A DNA stretch of 64,000 nucleotides, from positions 70,096-134,095 of the forward strand of contig PBSL01000013.1 in NCBI GenBank assembly GCA_002726205.1, written 5' to 3'. Within the stretch, counting starts at the first letter, position 1; each line of letters opens with the position of its first letter. This stretch comes from Planctomycetaceae bacterium (GTDB taxonomy: Bacteria; Planctomycetota; Planctomycetia; Planctomycetales; Planctomycetaceae). The translations under genes and the position numbers were made by a program. The notes beneath the pieces were generated by a model. The model was given only the letters and a program-made list of their open reading frames with translations. It did no database searches and was not told where the DNA came from. Below are positions 37,399 through 46,789 of the stretch, piece by piece.

Positions 37399-38576
37399 TG
37401 AGCACTTTTTCCTACTGCCGGCCCGACGACCCCGTCGGTGATCACCGGTTGCGGGACACGCTGGTCCAGAGCCTGTTGTTTGAGGTCGACTACTGGGAAA
37501 CCTATGTGCGGCGCGTCGGAGCTGCCAACATCCGCGCCCTGCTCCAGGGCGAACGCAGGATAGGCAGCCTCGCCGTCTATCGTACCGGGCAGTGGTTCGG
37601 CGGCAACTGCGTCTCGATGGGCGGTGTGGCCGCCGTTGGTGTGGTTCCGGAGTTTCGCGGCCGCGGTGCCGCGGCGTTCCTGATGGCCGAACTGCTTCGC
37701 GAACTCTTCGAAGATGGCACGGCGCTCTCGACGCTATTCGCCTCCACCCAATCTCTTTACCGCAAGTGTGGATACGAATGCGCAGGCAGTCGCATCCTCC
37801 GGGAATTACCGCTCACAGAGATCGGACGGACCGAGCGTTCACTCTGCCTGACGCCCATCACTCTCGACGACCCCGACTGCCTGACCCCGCTGGCCGACGA
37901 GCGCGCCCGCCGCACTGCCGGGAACCTCGCACGAACCCCCGGGCTTTGGGAACGGCTCGTCACCGTGCCCAAAACAGACGTCCACGGCTACCTGCTGGGA
38001 CCGACCGAGTCCCCGCAAGGCTACATCCTCTATCACCAGCCCTCCGACTGGGTCCACCCGACCATCTTGACCATTCGCGACATGCTGGCACTGACACCGG
38101 CCGCGTTGCGGATGCTCTGGACCTTCATCCACGACCACCGCAGCATCATCGACGTTGTCCGCTGGTATGGACCGTTCGTCGACCCGCGTTTGCTGGCCCC
38201 GTCCGAATCGCGTGCCCGGGTCGTTGATGACTCATCGTGGATGACAAGGATCGTCAATGTAAGACAAGCGCTTTGCGAACGCGGCTACTCGCCCGGAGAA
38301 AGTCACGAACTTCACCTCGAGATCGTCGGCGATGCGGTTCTTGCCGAGAATAACGGCCGCTTCGTGTTGCACGTCGACCAGGGCCGCGGCGACGTCCGCG
38401 CGGGAGGACGTGGCGACCTGTGCGTGGATATCGGCACCCTGGCCCCTTTGTATACCGGCATGCACTCGGCCACGTCCCTTTCGGTGCACGGATCCCTCTC
38501 GGGTGATCCGCTGACGCTACAAACAGCTGACCGCATCTTCGCCGGCCCCGAACCCTGGATGCCCGAGGGTTTCTAG
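37398..38576 (+). CDS. Eis-like GNAT family N-acetyltransferase
   Basis: The 392-residue protein has the acetyl-CoA binding loop GVVPEFRGRGAAAFLMAELL at about residue 80 and FASTQSLYRKCGYE after it, then a second GNAT-like part and a C-terminal sterol-carrier-like domain ending in the terminal F typical of Eis proteins (here MPEGF). Eis enzymes acetylate amines, including aminoglycosides and protein lysines; the natural substrate here is unknown and resistance should not be assumed. The ATG overlaps the DUF1501 TGA, so the gene is probably translated with that operon. Confidence 0.85.
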   Translation: MSTFSYCRPDDPVGDHRLRDTLVQSLLFEVDYWETYVRRVGAANIRALLQGERRIGSLAVYRTGQWFGGNCVSMGGVAAVGVVPEFRGRGAAAFLMAELLRELFEDGTALSTLFASTQSLYRKCGYECAGSRILRELPLTEIGRTERSLCLTPITLDDPDCLTPLADERARRTAGNLARTPGLWERLVTVPKTDVHGYLLGPTESPQGYILYHQPSDWVHPTILTIRDMLALTPAALRMLWTFIHDHRSIIDVVRWYGPFVDPRLLAPSESRARVVDDSSWMTRIVNVRQALCERGYSPGESHELHLEIVGDAVLAENNGRFVLHVDQGRGDVRAGGRGDLCVDIGTLAPLYTGMHSATSLSVHGSLSGDPLTLQTADRIFAGPEPWMPEGF

Positions 38577-38603
38577 TTCGCCTCGTGAACGGACTTCCCC
38601 GCC

Positions 38604-39656
38604 CTAGACATCGGTCGCCCTGGGCCGACTCACCGGTTTCGGCTTCGCCGCGGGGACCCTGGGCGCCGCCTTTTTGGTCTTGCCGGCCGGTCGACCGGCT
38701 GCTCCCAGCAGTTCGGCCAGTGTCTTGCGAGCGGTAGTCAGCCGCTTGAGAACGTCGCGGAGTTCCGCCGGGCTGGCCTTCGGTTGTTTGGCAAGCTGTT
38801 CGAGCCGCGTGACCGCCTCTTCGACCTGCTTGTATGCTCGTTCGACCTGCTGATGCCAAGGCGATCCACGTGGAAGAGAAAGGGCACGGCCACCAGCGCG
38901 GCCGATGCGAGGTATCAGTCTTGGAAACCTGTTTTGCACGCCCGCCCGTCCGCCCTGCCTGATCAACACACGGTTCTTCACCGCGTACTGCTCGTACAAC
39001 TTGTGAGCTTCCGGATCCTTCTTCTTCAGATCCGCGGCATCGGCCGCCTTGGTTTCACGTGTCTTGGCCTGCCCCTTGACCGTGTCAGTCACCCGCACCG
39101 AGATCTCTTTGCCATTGACGTCCTCGATGATGATATTGCGGCCACCGGAAGTGACATTAATCGTGCGGCGACCGTTTCTGACTCGCACCGACATCCTGGT
39201 AGTGTTCCTGGAAACAGCACCGCGACCCGGCGACGGATCGGGCTTCGGCAATGCGGCGGCAGCCCGCCGGGCCACTCCCCGGGACCGGCTCTTCGTCAAC
39301 TGCTTCAATGCCGATTCGGCTGCGGACTTCGTCGCCTTGTTCATCGACGCCAGCATCTTTCTGAGCAGGGCAATGCAGCGTGTCGTTCGTTCCAGGTCCT
39401 TCCCATCGGCCGCTGTGGCCACTGCCTTAACAACCAGTTGCCCGGCGGTCAGCAATTTGCGAGAAGCGTCGCGTCGCACCTCGAAATCGCGACTGGTCAA
39501 GGCATCGATCCACTCGCGAATCTTCTCCGGCGTCGCCGACTCTGCAGCCGCCTTCCCTGGCGCCGCCGCTTTCGCGTCATCGACGACAGGCTCGGCTTTT
39601 GTGACGATGCACACCGACAACAGGACAAGGACGCCGAACAGGGTCGAGCGAATCAC
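38604..39656 (-). CDS. Secreted HEAT-repeat-like protein, function unknown
   Basis: Translation most likely starts at a GTG (39656) with GGAGGTG 6 bases upstream, giving 350 residues; no ATG fits. A signal peptide (IRSTLFGVLVLLSVCIVTKA) is followed by a region rich in helical pairs (EKIREWIDALTSRDFEVRRDA, about 40-130) that resembles HEAT repeats. Next come a segment TINVTSGGRNIIIEDVNGK with KDPEAHKLYEQY, and a lysine/alanine/proline-rich C-terminus with a probable coiled coil. Similar proteins occur in planctomycetes without known function. It lies on the strand opposite to its neighbours and converges with the acetyltransferase gene (27-base gap). Confidence 0.8.
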   Translation of the reverse strand: MIRSTLFGVLVLLSVCIVTKAEPVVDDAKAAAPGKAAAESATPEKIREWIDALTSRDFEVRRDASRKLLTAGQLVVKAVATAADGKDLERTTRCIALLRKMLASMNKATKSAAESALKQLTKSRSRGVARRAAAALPKPDPSPGRGAVSRNTTRMSVRVRNGRRTINVTSGGRNIIIEDVNGKEISVRVTDTVKGQAKTRETKAADAADLKKKDPEAHKLYEQYAVKNRVLIRQGGRAGVQNRFPRLIPRIGRAGGRALSLPRGSPWHQQVERAYKQVEEAVTRLEQLAKQPKASPAELRDVLKRLTTARKTLAELLGAAGRPAGKTKKAAPRVPAAKPKPVSRPRATDV

Positions 39657-39809
39657 GGCACACACCTCCGATTCTGTAGATCGCGTGTCTTGAGTGAGAT
39701 CTGGGCGATTCTCGCCGATACAGCGCCCCCCGGCAAGAGGTGACGCCACGCTCCGTCGGGGGTAGGATGCAACCATCCTGTCCGCTTCTGAACAGATTGC
39801 GCTAACCTC

Positions 39810-42776
39810 ATGCTGAACAACCCGACCCGATTGTGTTTCGCCCTTGTCCTTGGGCTGTTGACAACCCTGGCCAGCGGCGCCGAGAAGCCCTTTGGAATTG
39901 CCTCGCGGGTCGCGTGGGCGACGTCCCGGATTACCGGTTCGCCGGACCCGCCACCACCCTATTCCACCGTACCGGTCTTTCCCCGGCTGAAGTTCACCAA
40001 TCCTGTGATCTTGACCAATGCGCCGGGTACAAGGCGACTGTTCGTCGTCGAACTGAAGGGGAAGATCTTTTCGTTCGTCCCCGATTCCGACATTGACCGT
40101 TCCGACCTGGTCGTCGATCTCGCGCCGGCCGTCAAAGGGCTGACGCAACTCTATGGCCTCGCCTTTCATCCCCGATTTGACCACAACCGCTACTGCTACA
40201 TCACCTACGTCAAGAAGGCTGGTGACCCCAACGGCACAGTGGTCTCGCGGTTCACCGTCAGCCGCGAGGATCCTCCGACGATCGATCCCGGCAGTGAGCA
40301 AACGGTGATCTCCTGGGTGGCCGGTGGTCACAACGGCGGTTGTCTGGAATTCGGCCCTGACGGTTTTCTCTACATCTCCGCAGGAGATGGTGCGGGTGCA
40401 TTCCCCCCCGACAGTCTTCGCAACGGCCAGAATGCCGGCTCGTTACCCTCGACGATCATGCGACTCGATGTCGACCGCCCTTCATTGAAACACAACTACT
40501 CGATTCCCCCGGACAATCCCTTCGTCACCACGCCCGGGGCTCGTCCCGAGGTCTGGGCTTATGGTTTCCGCAATCCCTGGAAGATCACCTTTGATCCGGA
40601 AAACGGTTCGCTTTGGTGTGGCGATGTCGGCTGGGAAATGTGGGAGATGATCTATCGTGTACAAAAGGGAGCCAACTACGGCTGGAGTGTTGTCGAGTCG
40701 ACCCAATCGGTTCATCCCGAGTGGGATCGTGGCCCAACCGAGATCACGCCGGCGACGATCGCCCACGCCCACACCGAATCACGCTCGATCACCGGTGGCG
40801 AGATCTATATCGGTGAAAGGCTTCCCGGACTTCACGGGGCCTACGTTTACGGCGACTACGTCACGGGCAAGATCTGGGCGGCGCGGCACGACGGTTCCCG
40901 CGTCACCTGGAAGCAGGAACTTGTGGACACGCCGCTGCAAGTCATCTGCTTCGGCACCGATGACACCGGCGAACTCTACGTCGTCGATTACGTCGGTGGC
41001 AACCTGCATCGCCTTGTCCCCAACGACACGACACAGGTCAACAAACAGTTTCCTCGCAAGCTCAGTGAAACGGGCCTGTTCGCGTCAACACCAACGCACC
41101 AGCCAGCCCCGGGAGTCATCCCCTATTCGATCAATGCCGCGCCGTGGGCCGACCACACCGTCTCCCAGCGATTTGTCGCCCTGCCTGGCACCCAGCGACT
41201 CGGTGTCTTCCAGAAATCCAACATCCAACTCGGTTTCGTCGAAGGGCACTGGGCGTTCCCCAAAGACGGTGTACTCGCCAAGACCATCTCCCTGGACCTC
41301 AAAAGGGGCGACGCGCAATCGCGGCGACGAATTGAAACCCAGATCCTGCATTTCGACGGCCACACCTGGCAGGCATACAACTACATCTGGAACGACGCCC
41401 AAACCGACGCCGAACTGGCCGGACACGCGGGCCGCGACCGCGAGTTCCTCGTCACCGACCCCAGCGCCCCCGGAGGCAAGTTGATTCAGCGGTGGCACCA
41501 TGCCAGTCGCACCGAGTGCCTGCTGTGCCATACCACACGGGGCGGGTCGATCTACGGCTTCACCATGAACCAGATCAACCGCGAACACGCCTACGCAACC
41601 GCCACTGACAACCAGTTGCGAACACTCGCTCATGTCGGGCTCTTCTCGGAGCCCCTGCCCGAAAAGCCGCCGACAATGCCCCGGCCCTTCGATTCCACAT
41701 TGCCACTCGAGCAAAGAGCCCGGGCCTACCTGCATGCCAACTGTGCCACCTGCCATCGACGAGGTGGCGGAGGCACAGCGGCAATGGACATCCGCTACGC
41801 CTACTCACTCAAGCAATCCAACCTTCTCGGAGCCCGCCCCACCCAGGGGACGTTCGGGATGCTCGCCGCCAGGGTCATGGCGCCCCACGACCCGTTCCGC
41901 TCGGTACTGCTGTATCGCATGGCCAAACTCGGCCGTGGCCGCATGCCACACTTCGGATCGCACGTCGTCGACAGACGTGGACTCCAACTGATTCACGACT
42001 GGATCGCCTCACTCCCAGCGACGCTGGCCCCGGCAGGAACCGGCGACAAGGCGGCAATGGTTCTCCAATCGCGTCACGACACACTGCTGGCGGAACTGGC
42101 CGATCAACCCGCGGCAGGACAACAATCGTCGCTCAAGGAACTGCTCTCCTCGACCAGCGGCGCGTTGCAACTGGCCCTGGCCCTCGACAGAACATCCAAC
42201 CCATTCCCCGCGTCAGTCCGGAAACAGGCGATCCGGCTCGGCGGAACCCATGCCGAGATCCAGGTTCGCGATCTGTTCGAACGCTTCCTGCCCGATTCGC
42301 AGCGTGTCAAACGACTGGGTACCGTGGTCAAGCCGACAGAACTTCTCGCGTTGCGGGGCGATGCCTTGCGCGGACGCAGCCTCTTTCTCACGGCAAAAGG
42401 TGTTCAGTGCCGCAACTGCCACCGAATCGCAAAACAGGGAAAAAGCGTCGGGCCCGACCTCGATGGGGTCGCAAAAAAGAACGATCGTCGGGCATTGCTC
42501 GAATCCATTCTCCAACCTTCCAAGAAGGTTGACCCGAAGTTCCGGGCGATTCTCGTGGAGACCGTTCAGGGGCGTGTTTTTACCGGCCTCCTGGTTTCCC
42601 GAACTGACCAACTTGTCGTCGTGAAGGACGGAACGGGAAAAGAGATTCGGATTGCCGCAGCCGATGTTGAGATGATCGTTCCCCAGGCGAAAAGCCTGAT
42701 GCCGGAACTGTTAGTCAAGGATTTGACCGCCCAACAGGTCGCCGACCTGCTGGCCTTTCTGGAGACGCTGAAGTGA
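39810..42776 (+). CDS. PQQ-dehydrogenase-like beta-propeller fused to c-type cytochrome domains
   Basis: The 988-residue exported protein starts with a signal peptide (MLNNPTRLCFALVLGLLTTLASG). Residues about 50-410 form a glucose/sorbosone-dehydrogenase-like propeller (YGLAFHPRF, GGHNGGCLEFGPDGFLYISAGDG, EVWAYGFRNPWKITFD). Three heme c sites follow: CLLCH (570-574), CATCH (645-649) and CRNCH (867-871); the last, with GPDLDGV, is in a putative heme-binding domain common in planctomycetes. A periplasmic oxidation of sugars or alcohols with electron transfer to hemes is inferred; PQQ binding is not shown by the sequence. It is followed, with a 4-base overlap, by a close paralogue. Confidence 0.9.
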   Translation: MLNNPTRLCFALVLGLLTTLASGAEKPFGIASRVAWATSRITGSPDPPPPYSTVPVFPRLKFTNPVILTNAPGTRRLFVVELKGKIFSFVPDSDIDRSDLVVDLAPAVKGLTQLYGLAFHPRFDHNRYCYITYVKKAGDPNGTVVSRFTVSREDPPTIDPGSEQTVISWVAGGHNGGCLEFGPDGFLYISAGDGAGAFPPDSLRNGQNAGSLPSTIMRLDVDRPSLKHNYSIPPDNPFVTTPGARPEVWAYGFRNPWKITFDPENGSLWCGDVGWEMWEMIYRVQKGANYGWSVVESTQSVHPEWDRGPTEITPATIAHAHTESRSITGGEIYIGERLPGLHGAYVYGDYVTGKIWAARHDGSRVTWKQELVDTPLQVICFGTDDTGELYVVDYVGGNLHRLVPNDTTQVNKQFPRKLSETGLFASTPTHQPAPGVIPYSINAAPWADHTVSQRFVALPGTQRLGVFQKSNIQLGFVEGHWAFPKDGVLAKTISLDLKRGDAQSRRRIETQILHFDGHTWQAYNYIWNDAQTDAELAGHAGRDREFLVTDPSAPGGKLIQRWHHASRTECLLCHTTRGGSIYGFTMNQINREHAYATATDNQLRTLAHVGLFSEPLPEKPPTMPRPFDSTLPLEQRARAYLHANCATCHRRGGGGTAAMDIRYAYSLKQSNLLGARPTQGTFGMLAARVMAPHDPFRSVLLYRMAKLGRGRMPHFGSHVVDRRGLQLIHDWIASLPATLAPAGTGDKAAMVLQSRHDTLLAELADQPAAGQQSSLKELLSSTSGALQLALALDRTSNPFPASVRKQAIRLGGTHAEIQVRDLFERFLPDSQRVKRLGTVVKPTELLALRGDALRGRSLFLTAKGVQCRNCHRIAKQGKSVGPDLDGVAKKNDRRALLESILQPSKKVDPKFRAILVETVQGRVFTGLLVSRTDQLVVVKDGTGKEIRIAAADVEMIVPQAKSLMPELLVKDLTAQQVADLLAFLETLK

Positions 42777-45730
42777 TCGCGATTCTGCGTGTGCTGCCTG
42801 TTGTCGTCCTGCTCGTGTTGCTGTCGGGAACCGGCCTTTCAGCCGCCGATCCACCGACCCGCCGGGTCGGCTGGACTTCCTCACAGGTCATCGGGACGCC
42901 CGAACCGCCCTCCCCCTACCTGGTCGAGCGTCGGTTTCCGAAGTTGAACTTCAAGAACCCCGTCGAAATGCGCCCGATCCCAGGCACCAACCGTCTGCTG
43001 GTCGTCGAATTGGGGGGCCGGATCTTTTCATTCCCGGACCGCCAGGACGTCGAAAAAGCCGACCTGATTCTCGACCTGAAACAGCACAAGCCCGCGGTGG
43101 CCAACACCTACGGACTCACCTTCCACCCGCAGTTCCTCAAGAATCGCACCTGTTTCATCTCCTATATCCAGGGCCCACAGGGCAACGGTACCAAGATCTG
43201 CCGCTACCGGTTCACCAAGTCCGATCCGCCGGTGATCGATCTTGCCAGCCGCGAGGTGGTCTTTTCGTGGCCCTCCGGCGGCCACAACGGCGCGGCGTTG
43301 CGTTTCGGCCCCGACGGTCTGCTCTACATCACCGCCGGGGACGGTGTCGGCCCGAATCCGCCCGACCCGGTCAACAACGGACAGGATTGCAGCAACTACT
43401 TCTCCACGCTCGTGCGAATCGACGTCGACCACACCGATCCCGGCCGCGCCTATCGCATTCCACCGGACAACCCGTTCGTCAACGTCGAAGGCGTGCTCCC
43501 GGAGATCTGGGCCTACGGCTTTCGTAATCCGTGGAAAATCTCATTTGACCGCAAATCCGGCGACTTGTGGCTCGGTGATGTCGGCTGGGAGCTCTGGGAG
43601 TTCATCTACCGGATCGTCAAGGGAGGCAACTACGGCTGGAGCATCGTCGAGGGGCGTCAACCGGTCAACACGCACTTCAAGCGCGGTCCCAGCCCGATAC
43701 TGCCTCCCACCGTCGACCACCCGCACAGCGAGGCGGCTTCGATCACCGGTGGTGAGGTTTACTACGGGCGTCGGACACCGGGACTTTTCGGACAATACGT
43801 CTACGGGGATTACGAGACCGGAAAACTCTGGTCGTTTGTCTGGAATGCCAAACAGAAGAAGGTCGTCAAGCATCGAGAACTGGTTGACTCGTCGCTGCGG
43901 ATCATCTGTTTCAGCTACGACACCACTGACGACCTCCTGTTCATGGATTACACGGCCGGCACAATCCATCGCCTGGCGCCCAATCCTGACCGTGGCAAGC
44001 CCAGCCGTTTTCCCAGGAGGCTCAGCCAGACGGGCCTGTTCGCATCCGTCGCCGACCACCGCGTGGCTGACGGTGTGCTCACCTACCAGGCCACGGCCGA
44101 ACCGTGGCAAGACGGATCGACCGCCGAGCGTGCGATCGCGGTTCCGGGAACCGCCCCGATCGGCACCAAGGGAAAGTGGTCGTTCCCGGCCGGCACGGTC
44201 GTCCTCAAGACGATCTCAATGCAAACGGCCGTCGCCAAACGCAACCAGCGACGCCGACTCGAAACACAACTCCTGCATTTCGACGGGGATGCCTGGCGAG
44301 GCTACAGCTATCGCTGGAACCGCGACCAGTCCGACGCGGTACTGTTGCCGCCAGCCGGCAAAGACGAAGCATTGCTGATCGCTGATGCCACGTTCAAGAA
44401 CGGATTGCGCAGGCAGACCTGGCATTTCTCGGGACGGGTCGAATGCGTGAGATGTCACAATCCGTGGGCCGGACACGTGCTGGGATTCAACCCCGCTGGC
44501 CTCGACCGGACCATTGACACTCCCTCCGGTGACACCAACCAGCTGGCCGCCCTTTCCCGCCACAATCTCTTCACACCGGCGTTGTCCCCCTCCTCGCAGC
44601 CACAACTGGTTGACCCCTATGACGAGACTCTCGACACCGAGCGTCGCGCAAGAAGCTATCTGCATGTCAATTGCGGTCATTGCCACCGATTGCACGCCGG
44701 CAGTGCCGTGTTGGCCTACATGCACCATGACATTTCGTTGACTGCGACCCGCATGCTCGACAGCAAGCCCAGCCAGGGAACCTTCGGGATTCCCGATGCC
44801 CGCATCATCGCGCCCGGCGACCCTCTGCGCAGCGTTCTGTTCCTGCGAGTTTCCAAGCTCGGCCGTGGCCGGATGCCCCATATCGGCTCGGAACGCGTCG
44901 ATCGTCGAGCAACCACGATGATTGGCAAGTGGATCTCTGAACTTCCCAACGACACCCCCATCGCCACACTCAGCGATGCCCAGCGTCGTTCCCGATTACA
45001 GGCTCTCATCGAGGTGCGACAACTCGAACGCGGTGCCAAGGCCATCCCTCAGGTAATGCTCAGCCGTGCTCTCGCGTCGACTTCAACCGCCTTGCACCTG
45101 CAACAAAGACTCGACGCAGCCGGCAACCGTTTCGCAGCGGAAACACGACGTGCAATCGTCAAGGCCGGCGTGACACATGACGACATCACGATCCGTGATC
45201 TCTTCGAGCGGTTCATTCCCGAAGAACAACGGGTGAAACGACTCGGGCGCGTCATTCGCCCCGAATCACTTCTGGCCCTCACCGGAAATGCCAAGACGGG
45301 GCGAGAGTTCTTTCTGACCTCGAAGGCATCACAGTGCCGCAATTGCCATCGTGTCGGCGGCGCGGGCAAATCGCTCGGCCCTGATCTCGACGGCATCGGC
45401 AAGAAATACGGTCGACCCGAGTTGCTCGACCAGGTCCTCAACCCGTCACGCAAGATCGACCCCAAGTTCATGACCTATCTCGTGGAGACAACAGCCGGGC
45501 GTGTTCACACCGGACTGATGATCCGCAAGACCGATCGAGAGATTGTTCTTCGCGACGCCAAGGGCAAGGAACTGGTGATTGCGAGTGGCGATGTGGAATC
45601 GCTGATCCCGCAACGCAAGAGTCTCATGCCCGAACTGCTCCTCAAGGACATGACCGCCCAACAGGTGGCCGATCTCCTGGCGTTCCTGGCCTCGCTGAAA
45701 GTGCCCGCGGCCAAGAGCACAACAAAGTGA
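42773..45730 (+). CDS. Propeller-cytochrome c paralogue of the preceding gene
   Basis: Translation begins at a GTG overlapping the previous stop (GTGA). The 985-residue product has a signal peptide (to about SAADPP) and the same order as its neighbour: a propeller with YGLTFHPQF, GGHNGAALRFGPDGLLYITAGDG and EIWAYGFRNPWKISFD, then heme sites CVRCH (558-562), CGHCH (634-638) and CRNCH (855-859) and an ending very like the neighbour's (KSLMPELLLKDMTAQQVADLL). The two are clearly tandem duplicates that have diverged, most in the linkers. They are translationally coupled and may form a heteromer, or oxidise different substrates. Confidence 0.9.
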   Translation: MIAILRVLPVVVLLVLLSGTGLSAADPPTRRVGWTSSQVIGTPEPPSPYLVERRFPKLNFKNPVEMRPIPGTNRLLVVELGGRIFSFPDRQDVEKADLILDLKQHKPAVANTYGLTFHPQFLKNRTCFISYIQGPQGNGTKICRYRFTKSDPPVIDLASREVVFSWPSGGHNGAALRFGPDGLLYITAGDGVGPNPPDPVNNGQDCSNYFSTLVRIDVDHTDPGRAYRIPPDNPFVNVEGVLPEIWAYGFRNPWKISFDRKSGDLWLGDVGWELWEFIYRIVKGGNYGWSIVEGRQPVNTHFKRGPSPILPPTVDHPHSEAASITGGEVYYGRRTPGLFGQYVYGDYETGKLWSFVWNAKQKKVVKHRELVDSSLRIICFSYDTTDDLLFMDYTAGTIHRLAPNPDRGKPSRFPRRLSQTGLFASVADHRVADGVLTYQATAEPWQDGSTAERAIAVPGTAPIGTKGKWSFPAGTVVLKTISMQTAVAKRNQRRRLETQLLHFDGDAWRGYSYRWNRDQSDAVLLPPAGKDEALLIADATFKNGLRRQTWHFSGRVECVRCHNPWAGHVLGFNPAGLDRTIDTPSGDTNQLAALSRHNLFTPALSPSSQPQLVDPYDETLDTERRARSYLHVNCGHCHRLHAGSAVLAYMHHDISLTATRMLDSKPSQGTFGIPDARIIAPGDPLRSVLFLRVSKLGRGRMPHIGSERVDRRATTMIGKWISELPNDTPIATLSDAQRRSRLQALIEVRQLERGAKAIPQVMLSRALASTSTALHLQQRLDAAGNRFAAETRRAIVKAGVTHDDITIRDLFERFIPEEQRVKRLGRVIRPESLLALTGNAKTGREFFLTSKASQCRNCHRVGGAGKSLGPDLDGIGKKYGRPELLDQVLNPSRKIDPKFMTYLVETTAGRVHTGLMIRKTDREIVLRDAKGKELVIASGDVESLIPQRKSLMPELLLKDMTAQQVADLLAFLASLKVPAAKSTTK

Positions 45731-45819
45731 CCAATCGCCGCCCAACGCGCAACGAAATCGAACACGGCCAGGCCCTCAGGGAATGCAGCGATCTCCTGAA
45801 ACCGGCCTGATCCGACGGC

Positions 45820-46782
45820 CTATCCCAGTTCCAGCTCTGCCAGCAAATTCTTCCAGGCCAACCGTTCGCATTCAGGCTCGAATTGCCATCGCCGCTCGGC
45901 ACACGCCGCCATCAGCGACTGGTAGAACTCCCGGTCCCCCTCGGCAGCCAACAGCATCCTCTGTAGCCCCGACGTATCCCCCACGTCGTAGAATCCCGGA
46001 TAGTCTTCTCCGAGCAAACCAATCGTACCGCTGATACGGCTCGCCACGACGGGGGTTTGCACCGAGATCGACTCACCCACGACGTTTGCGCCACCTTCCA
46101 TCCGTGAACTGAGGACCATCAGTTGGCTTCCGGCCAGCGTTTCCAGCACATCACCGTATCGCCGACTTCCCCGCCATTGGTATCGACGGTTTGCCCGAGT
46201 CTCTGCTTCGGCCGCGGATCTCAGTCCCGGTGTCAACGCTTCTCCAAGATGCACGACACGAATTCGCGAATTCCCCGGCAGATCGCGCACGGCATAGGCG
46301 GTCCGTAATGGATCCTTGACCGCTCGCAGGTGGCCGACCACGGCCACCTGCCACCATCGCTGAATACGGTTGGTTGTCCTGTTTCGTGGCTGCACCGACT
46401 GAAAGACCACGCGACAACGCTCTCTGCAGTGCTCCGGAAGCCAACGGATCCCGTCGGGTTGCAGAACGACAATGCGATCGGCGGTAGCCACCGCCTTCTG
46501 GCCTCCCCGTGATCGTTGCAGGTCACGATACAGGTCGGTCCCGCTGATGCCGACAATCAACGGGGCATCCGCACGACAGCGACGCCATCGCAGGGCGCTC
46601 GCGGCGCTATGATGCGCATGCAGAGCCACAAGCAGATCACAGCCCTGGTCAAGAAATTCGCCGCTGATCTGGGTGTGGTGCCCCAGTTGATTCAGCAACC
46701 GCCGCCAGCGGCGAGCCGTCGCAAGGTTGCCGCTGCGAGTCCGGGCCGCGGCGGGGGTCACGATCAGGATCTTGAGGCCCAT
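45820..46782 (-). CDS. senB: SenB-type selenosugar synthase (TIGR04348 glycosyltransferase family)
   Basis: The 320-residue product starts MGLKILIVTPAAARTRSGNLATARRW and has the family marks CDLLVALHAHHSA, ISGTDLYRDL, VVGHLRAVKDPLR, and SSRMEGGANVVGESI with GLLGEDYPGF. These are the landmarks I know for the TIGR04348 family, whose characterised member SenB joins selenophosphate and a UDP-sugar to make a selenosugar in selenoneine biosynthesis. The gene starts 7 bases after selD, whose product makes selenophosphate, which strongly supports the call. The frame is open for 43 more codons upstream but these lie inside selD. The SenA enzyme that would complete selenoneine is not in the window. Confidence 0.82.
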   Translation of the reverse strand: MGLKILIVTPAAARTRSGNLATARRWRRLLNQLGHHTQISGEFLDQGCDLLVALHAHHSAASALRWRRCRADAPLIVGISGTDLYRDLQRSRGGQKAVATADRIVVLQPDGIRWLPEHCRERCRVVFQSVQPRNRTTNRIQRWWQVAVVGHLRAVKDPLRTAYAVRDLPGNSRIRVVHLGEALTPGLRSAAEAETRANRRYQWRGSRRYGDVLETLAGSQLMVLSSRMEGGANVVGESISVQTPVVASRISGTIGLLGEDYPGFYDVGDTSGLQRMLLAAEGDREFYQSLMAACAERRWQFEPECERLAWKNLLAELELG

Positions 46783-46789
46783 CGATCGG

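Noticed and set aside
38604-40331. Longer ATG-initiated version of the HEAT-like secreted protein (575 codons)
   Set aside because: The upstream part lies antisense to the propeller gene at 39810; a GTG with GGAGGTG directly before a signal peptide is a better start.
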